27,534 nucleotides of DNA from 67-14 sp035502775 (GCA_035502775.1 DATJUB010000052.1:1-27534); one strand, 5' to 3'; positions 1 to 8,503 are shown, counted from the stretch's first letter. The notes: generated by a model from the sequence alone, not told the origin. Numbers and translations are program-made.

Positions 1-102
1 CGTGCTAATCGTCTCCACCCCCTGCTCTTCGGCCACTTGCCGTGGGCGTTCGGGTCGGTTACGTTCGTTGTTGCTCCTGAAATTCTGAACCTGGGGGTTC
101 AT

Positions 103-1794
103 GTGGATGCAGGCAGAGACATTGGCGGGCTTGGCGCAACCGTGGCCCTGGTCATCTATTTCACTTTTTCCGGCGGCGCCGCGGCCGCGCCGCTCGACGC
201 GCGGCTCGCCCTGGACGTCGTGCCGGGCCCGAGCGGATCGTACGCCGAAGACTTCACCGAGTTCGACGGCAGGCTGCTCTTCGCCGCCGACTCGCCCGAG
301 ACCGGGTTGGAGTTGTGGCAGAGCGACGGCAAGACCGCCGGCCTCGTGGCGGACATCAACCCGGGCGCTCCGAGCGGCGCGCCCCGCAGCTTCGAGCGGC
401 TCGGTGCCTATCTCTACTTCCGTGCAGCCACCGCCGCCCAGGGAGGCGAGCTCTGGCGCACGAACGGCTCCACGGTCGAACTCGTCAGCGACATCCGACC
501 AGGACCTGCCAGCTCCAACCCTACGGGCCTGACCACCCTGGGCGGCCACATCTACTTCTCGGCGCAGACGGACGCCGAAGGCACCGAACTCTGGCGGACG
601 GACGGCACCACGACCGAACTGGTCAGCGACATCACGCCCGGGGCGGTCAGCTCCCAGCCGGGCAACATCACGCCGCTCGGCTCCGAGGTGTTCTTCAGCG
701 CGTCCACGCCCGCCACCGGATCCGAACTGTGGTCGTCCGACGGCACCACCACCGCGATGGTCACCAACATCAATCCCGGAGCGGCCTCATCGTTCCCCAA
801 CGGATTCACCGAACTCAACGGCGAGCTCTACTTCGCCGCCACCACCGCCGCGTTCGGAACAGAAGTCTGGACCACCGACGGCAGTTCCACGGTCTCGATC
901 GGAAACATCGCCCCGGGGGCGGCCTCCTCCGGCCCGTCCGGATTCGAAGTGGCGGACGGATTCGTCTACTTCCGGGCCGACAACGTCGCCAACGGCCTCG
1001 AGCTCTGGAGGACGAACGGAGCCGGCGTGGAGCCGCTCGGAGACATCAATCCCGGTGCCGGCGACTCCTCCCCGATCCAGATCACCGCCGACGGCTCCAA
1101 CGTCTACTTCTCCGCCTTCGACGATCTCGTCGGCAACGAACCCCGCCTCTGGAACGGAAGCTCGATCACCCTGCTGAAGGACATCAACCCTGGCCCCATG
1201 AACTCGGACGCCCGACAGTTCACCCGGTTCGGCGGGACCGTCTACTTCAGCGCCCGCACCGCCACGCAGGGTGCCGAGGTATGGTCGACCGACTCCGGCA
1301 TCTCGCTGCTCGAGGACATCCTCCCCGGACCGGACCCATCCGAACCGGACGAGTTCACGCCGCTCGGAGATTCGCTCTACTTCTCGGCCGACGACGGGAC
1401 CCACGGATTCGAGGTCTGGAAGCTCAGCCCGCCCGACGTGAGCGCCCGGATCTCGATCGACGGCACCCGGATCAAACTGAACCGCAAGGGGACCGGCAAG
1501 CTGAAGGTCACCTGCCCCGCCGCCGAGCAGACCGGCCCCTGCGCCGGACGGGTCACCGTGACCACCCGGGGCAAGATCAAGGCCGGCGGGAAGAAACGCA
1601 GGGTGACCTTCGCGAAAGTCGCCTACAGCACCCAGCCGGGAACCAAGGCCACTCTGGCGATCAAGGTCAAGGCCAAAGACCGCAGGCTCCTGAAGAAGGT
1701 CAGAGCGGCGAGAAAGGTGCTGGTCACCGCCACCGTCGAGGACGGCGCGGGAAACAGCGGAAGCGCGAAGAAGAAGCTGAAGCTCCTTCCCTGA
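103..1794 (+). CDS. Secreted ELWxxDG-repeat protein
   Basis: This is a predicted exported protein of about 563 residues. I chose the GTG at 103 because GGGGG lies five bases upstream and because it places a short hydrophobic signal (roughly residues 9-29, ending in an alanine-rich stretch) at the N-terminus; the frame is also open from a TTG at 37. The body is eight tandem 46-residue units that each begin ELW or EVW and contain D-I-N/x-P-G and Y-F-S/R-A motifs, as in the ELWxxDGT repeat family, probably a beta-propeller. The last 110 or so residues form a separate basic, lysine-rich domain with two cysteines (CPAAEQTGPC), a type of tail I associate with Thermoleophilia surface proteins. It ends one base before the asd stop on the other strand. 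The function is unknown; a cell-surface or secreted binding role is an inference. Confidence 0.8.
   Translation: MDAGRDIGGLGATVALVIYFTFSGGAAAAPLDARLALDVVPGPSGSYAEDFTEFDGRLLFAADSPETGLELWQSDGKTAGLVADINPGAPSGAPRSFERLGAYLYFRAATAAQGGELWRTNGSTVELVSDIRPGPASSNPTGLTTLGGHIYFSAQTDAEGTELWRTDGTTTELVSDITPGAVSSQPGNITPLGSEVFFSASTPATGSELWSSDGTTTAMVTNINPGAASSFPNGFTELNGELYFAATTAAFGTEVWTTDGSSTVSIGNIAPGAASSGPSGFEVADGFVYFRADNVANGLELWRTNGAGVEPLGDINPGAGDSSPIQITADGSNVYFSAFDDLVGNEPRLWNGSSITLLKDINPGPMNSDARQFTRFGGTVYFSARTATQGAEVWSTDSGISLLEDILPGPDPSEPDEFTPLGDSLYFSADDGTHGFEVWKLSPPDVSARISIDGTRIKLNRKGTGKLKVTCPAAEQTGPCAGRVTVTTRGKIKAGGKKRRVTFAKVAYSTQPGTKATLAIKVKAKDRRLLKKVRAARKVLVTATVEDGAGNSGSAKKKLKLLP
310..1410 (+). repeat. 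Tandem 138-bp coding repeats (ELWxxDG units)
   Basis: Eight in-frame units with a period of 138 bases start at 310, 448 and onward; one late unit is a codon shorter. A ninth partial unit begins at 1411. The units are conserved at protein level (ELW, DINPG, YFSA) but diverged at DNA level, so they look old rather than recently amplified. The seventh unit has lost the ELW start (EPRLWNG). Confidence 0.85.
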
Positions 1795-1795
1795 C

Positions 1796-2830
1796 TCAGC
1801 CCTTCAGCCAGCCCTTTTCGATCAGCAGCTCGGAGACCTGGACCGCGTTCAGGGCGGCGCCCTTGCGCAGGTTGTCGCCGACCAGCCACAGATTCAGGCA
1901 GCGTTCATGGCTCGCGTCGCGGCGGATCCGGCCGACCAGGGTGTCGTCCTGGCCCGCTCCTTCGATCGCCATCGGGTAGACGCCGTTGCCGGGATCGTCG
2001 ACAACGGTCACTCCGACCGCCTCGTTCAGGATCTCGCGGCAGCGCTCAGGGCTGAGTTCGTCGCGCGTCTGGATGTTGATCGACTCGGAGTGGCCGCTGA
2101 TCACCGGTACGCGGGCACAGGTCGCGGAGATCCCGACCTCGTCGCCGAAGCCGAGGATCTTGCGGGTTTCCGCCATCACCTTGCGCTCTTCGGTGGTGTA
2201 GTCGTCCCCGTCCTTGAAACTCTCGACCTGCGGCAGCACGTTGAAGGCCACCTGGTGCGGATAGACCGAGGGCGGCGGGACGTCCCTGCCCTCGAGAATG
2301 TCGGCTGTCTGGCTCCTCAGCTCCTCGATCGCGAGGTTGCCGGTGCCGGAGACGGCCTGGTAGGTGGAGATGATCAGGCGCTCGAGACCGGCCGCGCGAT
2401 GGATCGGCGCGAGCGCCATCATCATCACCATGGTCGTGCAGTTCGGGTTGGCGACGATGCCCTTGTGGTTCTGGGCGGCCTCGTCGTTGACCCCGGCGAC
2501 CACGAGCGGCACGTCCTCGTGCATACGCCAGAAGCTGGTGTTGTCGACCACTACGGCGCCGGCCTCGACGAACTTCGGAGCCCAGACCTCGCTGACCGAG
2601 CCACCGGCCGAGGAGATCAGGATGTCGATGCCCTGGATGCTCTCATCGGTCGGCACGACGCAGGTGATCTCACCGTCGCCGAACGGAAGCTTCCTGCCCT
2701 CGGATCGTTCCGAAGCGAAGGGCACGACCTCGGACGCGGGGAACTCCCGCTCGGCCAGAATCTCGAGAATGGTCGATCCGACCGCCCCGGTCGCTCCGAG
2801 AACGCCGACTCTGTATCCGTCGCCGCTCAT
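1796..2830 (-). CDS. asd: Aspartate-semialdehyde dehydrogenase
   Basis: It reduces aspartyl-4-phosphate to aspartate semialdehyde with NADPH, the second step toward lysine/diaminopimelate, threonine and methionine, in the cytoplasm. The protein has 344 residues, the usual length. Visible motifs are the nucleotide-binding GATGAVGS near residues 12-19, the catalytic cysteine C131 in NPNCTT, and the catalytic histidine H247 in RVPVISGHSE. Its ATG shares one base with the stop of lysC (TGATG arrangement), so the two are surely co-transcribed and probably translationally coupled. Its stop lies one base from the stop of the convergent ELW-repeat gene, leaving no intergenic room for a terminator. 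Confidence 0.97.
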   Translation of the reverse strand: MSGDGYRVGVLGATGAVGSTILEILAEREFPASEVVPFASERSEGRKLPFGDGEITCVVPTDESIQGIDILISSAGGSVSEVWAPKFVEAGAVVVDNTSFWRMHEDVPLVVAGVNDEAAQNHKGIVANPNCTTMVMMMALAPIHRAAGLERLIISTYQAVSGTGNLAIEELRSQTADILEGRDVPPPSVYPHQVAFNVLPQVESFKDGDDYTTEERKVMAETRKILGFGDEVGISATCARVPVISGHSESINIQTRDELSPERCREILNEAVGVTVVDDPGNGVYPMAIEGAGQDDTLVGRIRRDASHERCLNLWLVGDNLRKGAALNAVQVSELLIEKGWLKG

Positions 2831-4116
2831 CAGCCGGAAACGATCGGGCGATGCTCGCCGGTCGGGTCTTCGGGACGGATCTGGTCCTCACCCAGCTCGA
2901 AGGCTCCATGGAGCGCCCGCACGGCCTCCGGAACCTCGTCGGCCGAGATGACACATGAAATCTTGATCGGGGAGGTGGAGATCATCTCGATGTTGATCTC
3001 CTTCTCACCCAGCACCTCGAAGACCTTGGCGGCGACACCGGGATGGCTGCGCATGCCGGCACCGACGATCGAGACCTTGCCGATCCGGTCGTCCGTGCGG
3101 ACCTCCTGGCTGATGTCACCGAGACCGGCGATCGCCTCAGTCGCGGTCGGCAGATCGTCGCGATCGACCGTGAATGACAGATCGGCCAGTTCCGTGTGAT
3201 GGACCGGCTCGTTCTGGATGATCACGTCGACGTTCACGTTCGCCTCCGCCAGCGCAGTGAAGATGCGCCCGGCGATTCCGGGTTCGTCCTTGACTCCGAC
3301 GACGGCCACGCGGGCCTCGTCTGTCGAGTGGGTGACGGCTGTGATGATCGGTCGTTCCATGGTTTCGCTTTCGGGGAGTACGAGGGTACCGGGGACGTCT
3401 TCGAAGCTGCTGCGGCAGTGGATCGGGACACCGTGGTTGCGGGCGTACTCGACCGAGCGCAGCTGCAGGACGCCGGCGCCCGAGGCGGCCATCTCCAGCA
3501 TCTCCTCGTAGGAGACCACGGCCAGCTTGCGGGCATCGGGCACGATGCGCGGATCGGCGCTGAACACTCCGGTGACATCGGTGTAGATCTCGACCGAGGC
3601 CCCGAGTGCCGCGGCGAGCGCGACGGCGGTGGTGTCAGATCCGCCGCGTCCGAGCGTGGTGACATCCCGGCTGTCGGTCGAGACTCCCTGGAAGCCGGCG
3701 ACGAGAACGATCTTCTCCTCGCCGAGACCTTCGCGGATCCGGTCCGCCCGCACGTCGATGATCTTCGCCTTGGTATGGGACGAATCGGTGACGATTCCGG
3801 CCTGGGATCCGGTCAGGGAGACCGCGTTGTGACCCATGTCGTTGATCGCCATCGAGGCCAGGGCACAGGAGATCCGCTCCCCGGTGGAGAGCAGCATGTC
3901 CATCTCGCGGGGATCCGGCCGGTCGGAGATCTCGTAGGCGGACGCGACCAGCTCGTCGGTGGTCTTACCACGGGCGGAAAGGACCGCCACGACGCTGTTC
4001 CCGGCTTCGCGGGCAGCGACGATCCGGCGGGCGGCCCGCTTGATCTCTTCCGGTCCGGCGACGGAGGTGCCACCGAACTTCATCACGACGATGTCGTCTC
4101 TTTCCGGCATCCACAT
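2830..4116 (-). CDS. lysC: Aspartate kinase
   Basis: It phosphorylates aspartate, the committed and feedback-regulated step of the aspartate family pathway. The kinase domain begins with VMKFGGTSVA and contains GRGGSDTTAVALAAAL; tandem ACT domains follow from about residue 260 (VGVKDEPGIAGR and VSIVGAGMRSHPGVAAKVF), as in the lysine/threonine-regulated actinobacterial enzyme. The start is uncertain: ATG codons lie at 4116, 4110 and 4083 and a GTG at 4086, and no strong ribosome site separates them. In some actinobacteria an internal start yields a separate ACT-only beta subunit; methionine 253 here is at the right place, but only a weak purine stretch precedes it. It is first in the lysC-asd pair. 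Confidence 0.95.
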   Translation of the reverse strand: MWMPERDDIVVMKFGGTSVAGPEEIKRAARRIVAAREAGNSVVAVLSARGKTTDELVASAYEISDRPDPREMDMLLSTGERISCALASMAINDMGHNAVSLTGSQAGIVTDSSHTKAKIIDVRADRIREGLGEEKIVLVAGFQGVSTDSRDVTTLGRGGSDTTAVALAAALGASVEIYTDVTGVFSADPRIVPDARKLAVVSYEEMLEMAASGAGVLQLRSVEYARNHGVPIHCRSSFEDVPGTLVLPESETMERPIITAVTHSTDEARVAVVGVKDEPGIAGRIFTALAEANVNVDVIIQNEPVHHTELADLSFTVDRDDLPTATEAIAGLGDISQEVRTDDRIGKVSIVGAGMRSHPGVAAKVFEVLGEKEINIEMISTSPIKISCVISADEVPEAVRALHGAFELGEDQIRPEDPTGEHRPIVSG

Positions 4117-4195
4117 CAGGATACGGGTACCGACATTTCTCCGACCTTCCGGGGATCGGATTCGAGCACGGGCGGCGGCGATCGGGGCTGTGAGC

Positions 4196-4211
4196 CGTGA
4201 CCAGGGTCACA
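4196..4211. promoter_or_regulatory. CRP-like inverted repeat between lysC and MMPL gene
   Basis: The sequence reads CGTGACCAGGGTCACA, that is GTGA-N6-TCAC, the symmetry and spacing of the CRP/GlxR consensus. It lies in the 149-base divergent space between lysC (minus) and the MMPL gene (plus), 55 bases before the MMPL start codon, so it could serve either promoter. Assignment to a CRP-family regulator is inferred from the motif only. Confidence 0.4.
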
Positions 4212-4265
4212 TGCTCGTGGCCGCTGCCGATGTACTTTGGTGCTACTGCTACGGGGGAGACTTGA

Positions 4266-6452
4266 ATGTTTGACGCATTGGCGAGAATCGCGAATGGCCG
4301 GGCCCGGCGTGTCGGGCTGATCGCCATTGTCTTTTTCGTCGTCGCCGCCGCCGTCGGCGGATCGGTCTCCCAGCACATGGGACCGTACGGGGCTGAGGAC
4401 GGACGCAGCGAGAGCGTCAAGGCCGACAAGGCGCTCGAGGCCGCCGGGTACCGGGATTTCGACGTGGCGATCCTGGTCGAGGATCTGGATCTGCCGAAGG
4501 AGGGCCGACCCGGAACTGCCCAGCAGAGTGCCAATGCCCGGGAGGTTCAGAAGATTCGGAACCAGGTCGCGGTCCAGCCCGGCGTAAGGAGGGCCATCTC
4601 CTACGACTCCTCCTTTGGTGCCAATCCGGCCTTGATCTCAAAAAACGGCGACTCGACCCTGATCCTCGCGTCACTCGATTCGACCGATGACAAGGAACAG
4701 CAGGAGACCGCCGCCGCTCTCGCCGACGAACTCTCGGACCGTGACAACGTGCTCGTCGGTGGGGTCGCGCTCGCCAACGAGCAGGTGAACAAGCAGGTCG
4801 AGAAGGACCTGCAGCGGGCCGAGCTGATGGTGTTCCCGCTGCTCTTCCTGTTCTCGCTGCTCTTCTTCCGCAGCCTGGTCGCGGCGATCCTGCCGCTGAT
4901 GGTCGGTGCCATCGCGATCGTCGGCACCTTCCTCGCGCTGCGGATAGCGACCGAGATCGGTTCGGTCTCCTTCTTCGCGCTCAACCTGACGACCGGTCTC
5001 GGGTTGGGACTCGCAATCGACTACAGCCTGTTCATCGTCTCCCGCTACCGGGAGGAAATCGCCCAGACCGGCCCCGGACTCGCAGCGATGAAACGCACCA
5101 TGAACACCGCCGGGCGAACCGTGCTCTTCTCATCGCTCACCGTGGCCGCCTCGATGGCGGCCCTGCTGATCTTCCCCCAGCGTTTCCTCTACTCGATGGG
5201 ACTGGGCGGAGTTCTGGTCGCCCTGCTCTCGGCGATCGTCGCCCTGACCGTTCTTCCGGCGGTGCTGACGCTGCTCGGCTCACGGGTCAACTCGTTGGCA
5301 CCCAAGTTCCTCCAGCGCCGTCAAGCCGACGAAGCGGTGTCCGGTCAGAGCGGCTTCTGGTACCGGCTCTCCCGCTTCGTGATGAAGCGGCCGGGACCGA
5401 TCGCGGCGATCACCGCGCTCGGGCTGATCCTGCTCGCGCTGCCCGCGTTCGGGATGAAGTTCGTCGCGGTCGACGCGGACATTCTTCCGCCGGGGACCAG
5501 TTCGCGGGTGGTCCAGGAGGCCCAGGTGAGCGACTTCCCTGACAGCAACGCCGAAACCATCCGGATTGCCGTGCGAGGCACACCGGAAGCGGCCCGAGAG
5601 ACCGAGCGCCGGGTGGCCGGCATCGAAGAGATCGCCGCCGTGAAGCCGATCCGTCTGACGCAGGACCTCTACCTGATCGAAGCGACCGCTCGTGGCGGAT
5701 ACATGGACGACGCCACCAAGCGGGCGGTGGACGAGATCCGGGCCGCGCCCTCGCCTCCGGGCGGCCAGATCCAGGTCAGCGGTGGCACGGCCCTCTTCAA
5801 GGACTTCCAGGAAAGCCTGCTCGACCACCTGCCCTACGCCTTCGCGATCATCGTCGGCGCGACCCTGCTGATCCTCTTCCTGATGACCGGGTCGGTCGTC
5901 CTGCCGGTGAAATCGCTGCTGATGAACGTGCTCAACCTGGGCGCCGTATTCGGACTGCTCACCCTGATCTTCCAGGACGGCAATCTCAGCTGGCTGCTCG
6001 ATTTCGAGCCGCCCGGCGGAATCGACCAATCGACCCCGATCCTGATCCTGGCGATCACTTTCGGCCTCTCCACCGACTATGCGGTGTTCCTGCTCTCCCG
6101 CATCAAGGAGGCCCGGGACTCCGGAATATCGGACTCGGAATCGGTGGCGGTCGGCCTCGAGCGGACCGGACGGATCGTGACCGCCGCGGCCCTGCTGTTC
6201 GCGATCGCGGTCGGCGCCTTCGCCGCCGGCGAGATCGTCTTCGTCAAGGAACTCGGTGTCGGCACGGCGCTCGCGGTACTGATCGACGCCACGATCATCC
6301 GGGCCCTGCTGGTCCCATCCCTGATGGAATTGCTCGGTAGGCGAAACTGGTGGGCACCCGGCCCGCTGCGCCGATTCCACGATCGCTGGGGCCTCTCGGA
6401 AAGCGCCGGGGACCCCACCCCTCAACCAGCGACACAGAAAGCGACGACTTGA
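4266..6452 (+). CDS. MMPL/RND-family membrane transporter
   Basis: This is a 728-residue inner-membrane protein with the duplicated RND/MmpL layout: TM1 at about 16-36, an extracytoplasmic domain to about 185, a TM2-6 block to about 340, TM7 near 375-395, a second external domain to about 520, and TM8-12 to about 690. The paired Asp-Tyr proton-relay motifs of MmpL proteins are visible in both halves, D252-Y253 (GLAIDYSLFIVSRY) and D604-Y605 (GLSTDYAVFLLSRI). A clear ribosome site, GGGGGAGA, precedes the ATG. Family members export lipids, siderophores or hydrophobic compounds by proton motive force; the substrate cannot be read here. It overlaps the next gene, an acyl-CoA thioesterase, by four bases, which hints at a lipid or acyl-CoA link. 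Confidence 0.92.
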   Translation: MFDALARIANGRARRVGLIAIVFFVVAAAVGGSVSQHMGPYGAEDGRSESVKADKALEAAGYRDFDVAILVEDLDLPKEGRPGTAQQSANAREVQKIRNQVAVQPGVRRAISYDSSFGANPALISKNGDSTLILASLDSTDDKEQQETAAALADELSDRDNVLVGGVALANEQVNKQVEKDLQRAELMVFPLLFLFSLLFFRSLVAAILPLMVGAIAIVGTFLALRIATEIGSVSFFALNLTTGLGLGLAIDYSLFIVSRYREEIAQTGPGLAAMKRTMNTAGRTVLFSSLTVAASMAALLIFPQRFLYSMGLGGVLVALLSAIVALTVLPAVLTLLGSRVNSLAPKFLQRRQADEAVSGQSGFWYRLSRFVMKRPGPIAAITALGLILLALPAFGMKFVAVDADILPPGTSSRVVQEAQVSDFPDSNAETIRIAVRGTPEAARETERRVAGIEEIAAVKPIRLTQDLYLIEATARGGYMDDATKRAVDEIRAAPSPPGGQIQVSGGTALFKDFQESLLDHLPYAFAIIVGATLLILFLMTGSVVLPVKSLLMNVLNLGAVFGLLTLIFQDGNLSWLLDFEPPGGIDQSTPILILAITFGLSTDYAVFLLSRIKEARDSGISDSESVAVGLERTGRIVTAAALLFAIAVGAFAAGEIVFVKELGVGTALAVLIDATIIRALLVPSLMELLGRRNWWAPGPLRRFHDRWGLSESAGDPTPQPATQKATT

Positions 6453-7270
6453 CCGACTTCGAAAGAGACACCACCGCGACCCTGATGTCCCCCGGCAAGT
6501 ACAAGGTCGAGCTGAACGACCGCTGGTGGATCGGGCCCGGACCGAACGGCGGCTACACCGCGGCCCTGATGCTGCAGGCGATGACCGAGACCGTGCTCGG
6601 GTTCACCGAAGGCGAAAGGCAGCAGCCGGCCCGTTCGCTGTCGGTCCACTTCCTCAGCCCGCCCGAGGTCGGCGAGGCGGTGATCGTGGTGACGATCGAG
6701 CACCAGGGCCACGCGACCTCTTTCATCTCGGCCCGCCTGATGCAGAAGGGCGAGATCAAGGCGAAGGCGATGTCGGTCTTCTCGGCCGAGCGGACCGGCC
6801 CCTCGTTCGACCAGACGGAGATGCCGGACGTGCCGATGCCGGAGGACGCCAAGGAGTTCGACACCACCCAGGCGCCGGTCGCGGTCTTCACCCAGTATCG
6901 GGCGGTCCCGGTTCTCGGCTCGGCGCCGTTCACCGGCGGGCCGAAGGCCGAGACCGGCGGCTGGATGAAGCTGAAGGACGAGCAGCCGATGACCGCGGTG
7001 CTCGCGGCAGCGATGCTCGACGTCTGGTTCCCGGCGCCGTTCGCGACCCTGGACGAGCAGGTCTTCTGCCCGACCCTTGAGTACACGGTGCATTTCCCCC
7101 GGGAGCTGCCGGTGGAAGGGGCCGAAGATCCAGATTGGACCCTGGTACGGCTGACCGCCGAAGAGGGTCACGACGGCCATTTCAGCGAGGACGGAGAGCT
7201 CTGGAGCCGAGACGGAACCCTGCTCGCCCGCTGCCGCCAAATGGCCCTCCTCCGCTACCCCAAGCAGTAA
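6449..7270 (+). CDS. TesB-like double-hotdog acyl-CoA thioesterase
   Basis: A protein of 273 residues if it starts at the TTG at 6449, which overlaps the MMPL stop as TTGA and suggests translational coupling; the frame is open further upstream inside the MMPL gene, but that would be an implausible overlap. The N-terminal half shows the thioesterase-like hotdog signature (WWIGPGPNGGYTAALMLQAM, then ARSLSVHFLSPP and a SFISARLMQKG strand). The C-terminal half has the second hotdog core (AAAMLDVWFPAPFATLDEQ and LEYTVHF). It probably hydrolyses acyl-CoA to free fatty acid and CoA in the cytoplasm. The chain-length preference is not visible. Confidence 0.8.
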   Translation: MTDFERDTTATLMSPGKYKVELNDRWWIGPGPNGGYTAALMLQAMTETVLGFTEGERQQPARSLSVHFLSPPEVGEAVIVVTIEHQGHATSFISARLMQKGEIKAKAMSVFSAERTGPSFDQTEMPDVPMPEDAKEFDTTQAPVAVFTQYRAVPVLGSAPFTGGPKAETGGWMKLKDEQPMTAVLAAAMLDVWFPAPFATLDEQVFCPTLEYTVHFPRELPVEGAEDPDWTLVRLTAEEGHDGHFSEDGELWSRDGTLLARCRQMALLRYPKQ

Positions 7271-7278
7271 AAGAAGCT

Positions 7279-7336
7279 TTCTGGGTCGAATCGGACATCT
7301 ATTTGATGTCCGATTCGACCCAGAAGTTGGTTTTTT
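7279..7336 (+). terminator. Strong intrinsic terminator after MMPL-thioesterase
   Basis: A perfect 21-bp stem (7279-7299 with 7305-7325) closes a five-base loop (TATTT), and six T residues follow at 7331-7336 after GTTGG. It lies nine bases after the thioesterase stop, exactly where an operon end is expected. Confidence 0.85.
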
Positions 7337-7341
7337 GGGGG

Positions 7342-7382
7342 ATTGGAAAGAGAAACGCCCGGTCGAGTGGCTCGACCGGGCG
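7342..7382 (-). terminator. Possible minus-strand intrinsic terminator
   Basis: A perfect 12-bp GC-rich stem (7356-7367 with 7371-7382) has a three-base loop. Read on the minus strand it is followed by TTTCTCTTT; read on the plus strand there is no T tract. It would therefore stop transcription running leftward, although no minus-strand gene ends here; it may insulate against antisense reading from the next promoter. Confidence 0.5.
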
Positions 7383-7406
7383 CGAGAGGGAGGGTGTTGC
7401 CGGCGG

Positions 7407-7450
7407 AGGATATCCTATTTTTGGTTATCTTGATCAAGAATGTATAGAAT
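7407..7450 (+). promoter_or_regulatory. Promoter of the DszB-like gene, with two palindromes
   Basis: A TATAGAAT (7443-7450) lies six bases before the ATG and a TTGGTT (7421-7426) lies 16 bases upstream of it, giving a sigma-70-like pair. A perfect 12-bp palindrome TCTTGATCAAGA (7428-7439) fills the spacer, the classic place for a repressor operator, and a second palindrome AGGATATCCT lies at 7407-7416. The short distance from the -10 to the ATG implies a leaderless mRNA. Confidence 0.45.
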
Positions 7451-7456
7451 CTCCGG

Positions 7457-8503
7457 ATGAGCGATCACATCTGGTACACCCACTGCCCCTTCCCCACGGC
7501 ATTCGGAGTCGCACTTCGAAAAGGCTGGATCCACGATGAGATGGCACGGGCCGGCATCGAGGTCCGGGCCCTCGGCGCCTCCGGCGATCCGGACGTCCAG
7601 CGTTTCCGGCGCGAGAAGACCTCCCCCCGGAGCTTCCGCCAGGGAGGCAACGTCGCTCCGCTGATCGCCCGTTCGCGTGGCAACGACATCCGCCTGATCG
7701 GGCTGTCCCGGACCACCGGGTCCTATCCCCTGCTCACCCTGCCCGGATCCGGGATCGAGACGGCCGACGACCTGATCGGACGCCGGGTCGCGATTCCCCG
7801 CCGTCCCTATGCCTCGGTCGACATCTGGCGCGCCGCGGCTCTCCGGACCACCGACAACCTGCTCGCCACATCGGGGCTGACCATGAACGACATCGATCCG
7901 GTCGAACTCCTGATCAAGGGGGAGTACTTCGAGTCCGGGCAAACTGCCCTATCCGCCGCCGGATTCTCGCCCGCGGGAATCGCCGACACGGTCTCTTCAT
8001 CCCACCAGACCGAAACACTGGCCCTGATCAGGGGCGAGGTCGACGCGATCGCCTCGGAAGGGGCCACCGCCTCGATCCTCGGTGCGACTCTCGGACTGGT
8101 ACCGGTCGCACCCGGAGTCCACCCGGTCGACCCGGTCAACAACCGCTCGCTGATGGCGGTCACGGTCAGCGGCGGACTGCTCGATCGCGAACCCGAACTG
8201 GTGATCAGCGTCCTGGTTCAGATCCTCGCCGCGGCCGAATGGTCGATCGACGAAGAGGCCGAATCGAAACGGCTGATCGCACTGGAAGCGGGCATCCACG
8301 AGGACCTGCTCGAACGTTCCTTCAGCCCCTCGGTCAACCGTCAGCTCGGGGTCGATCTGCGCCCGGACAAGGTCCGGCAGCTGATCTCGCAGCACGACTT
8401 CCTACTGGAGCGAGGCTTCCTGGAGCAGGAAATCGAGTTCGACGAGTTCATCGAGGCGGCTCCTCTCCAAACCGCGCTGGCTCAGCGAGGCGTGCTCATC
8501 TAG
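7457..8503 (+). CDS. DszB-like / NMT1-THI5-like protein
   Basis: A 348-residue protein without signal peptide or lipobox, so probably cytoplasmic although its fold is that of periplasmic binding proteins. It aligns by eye with DszB, the 2'-hydroxybiphenyl-2-sulfinate desulfinase. The nucleophile region YSNCPVPNA corresponds to YTHCPFPTA here (C10), and the R70/GG segment TRFGGEIPPLL corresponds to FRQGGNVAPLI (R61, G63-G64). The histidine equivalent to DszB H60 is not present; that position is R51. It could be a carbon-sulfur or other hydrolase of this fold, or a soluble ligand sensor. There is no Shine-Dalgarno sequence at the ATG, which fits leaderless translation. It stands alone between terminators and no transporter genes adjoin it. 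The fold is likely; the exact activity is open. Confidence 0.65.
   Translation: MSDHIWYTHCPFPTAFGVALRKGWIHDEMARAGIEVRALGASGDPDVQRFRREKTSPRSFRQGGNVAPLIARSRGNDIRLIGLSRTTGSYPLLTLPGSGIETADDLIGRRVAIPRRPYASVDIWRAAALRTTDNLLATSGLTMNDIDPVELLIKGEYFESGQTALSAAGFSPAGIADTVSSSHQTETLALIRGEVDAIASEGATASILGATLGLVPVAPGVHPVDPVNNRSLMAVTVSGGLLDREPELVISVLVQILAAAEWSIDEEAESKRLIALEAGIHEDLLERSFSPSVNRQLGVDLRPDKVRQLISQHDFLLERGFLEQEIEFDEFIEAAPLQTALAQRGVLI

Noticed and set aside
3234..3360. Internal lysC start at Met253 giving a separate ACT-domain beta subunit
   Set aside because: The place matches other actinobacteria, but only a weak purine stretch precedes the ATG, so I did not list it as a gene.
1907..4200. Two long plus-strand open frames (430 and 334 codons)
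   Set aside because: Both lie antisense to asd and lysC, whose motifs are unmistakable; the composition is Asp/Arg/Gly/Val-rich, as expected of complement reading of high-GC genes.
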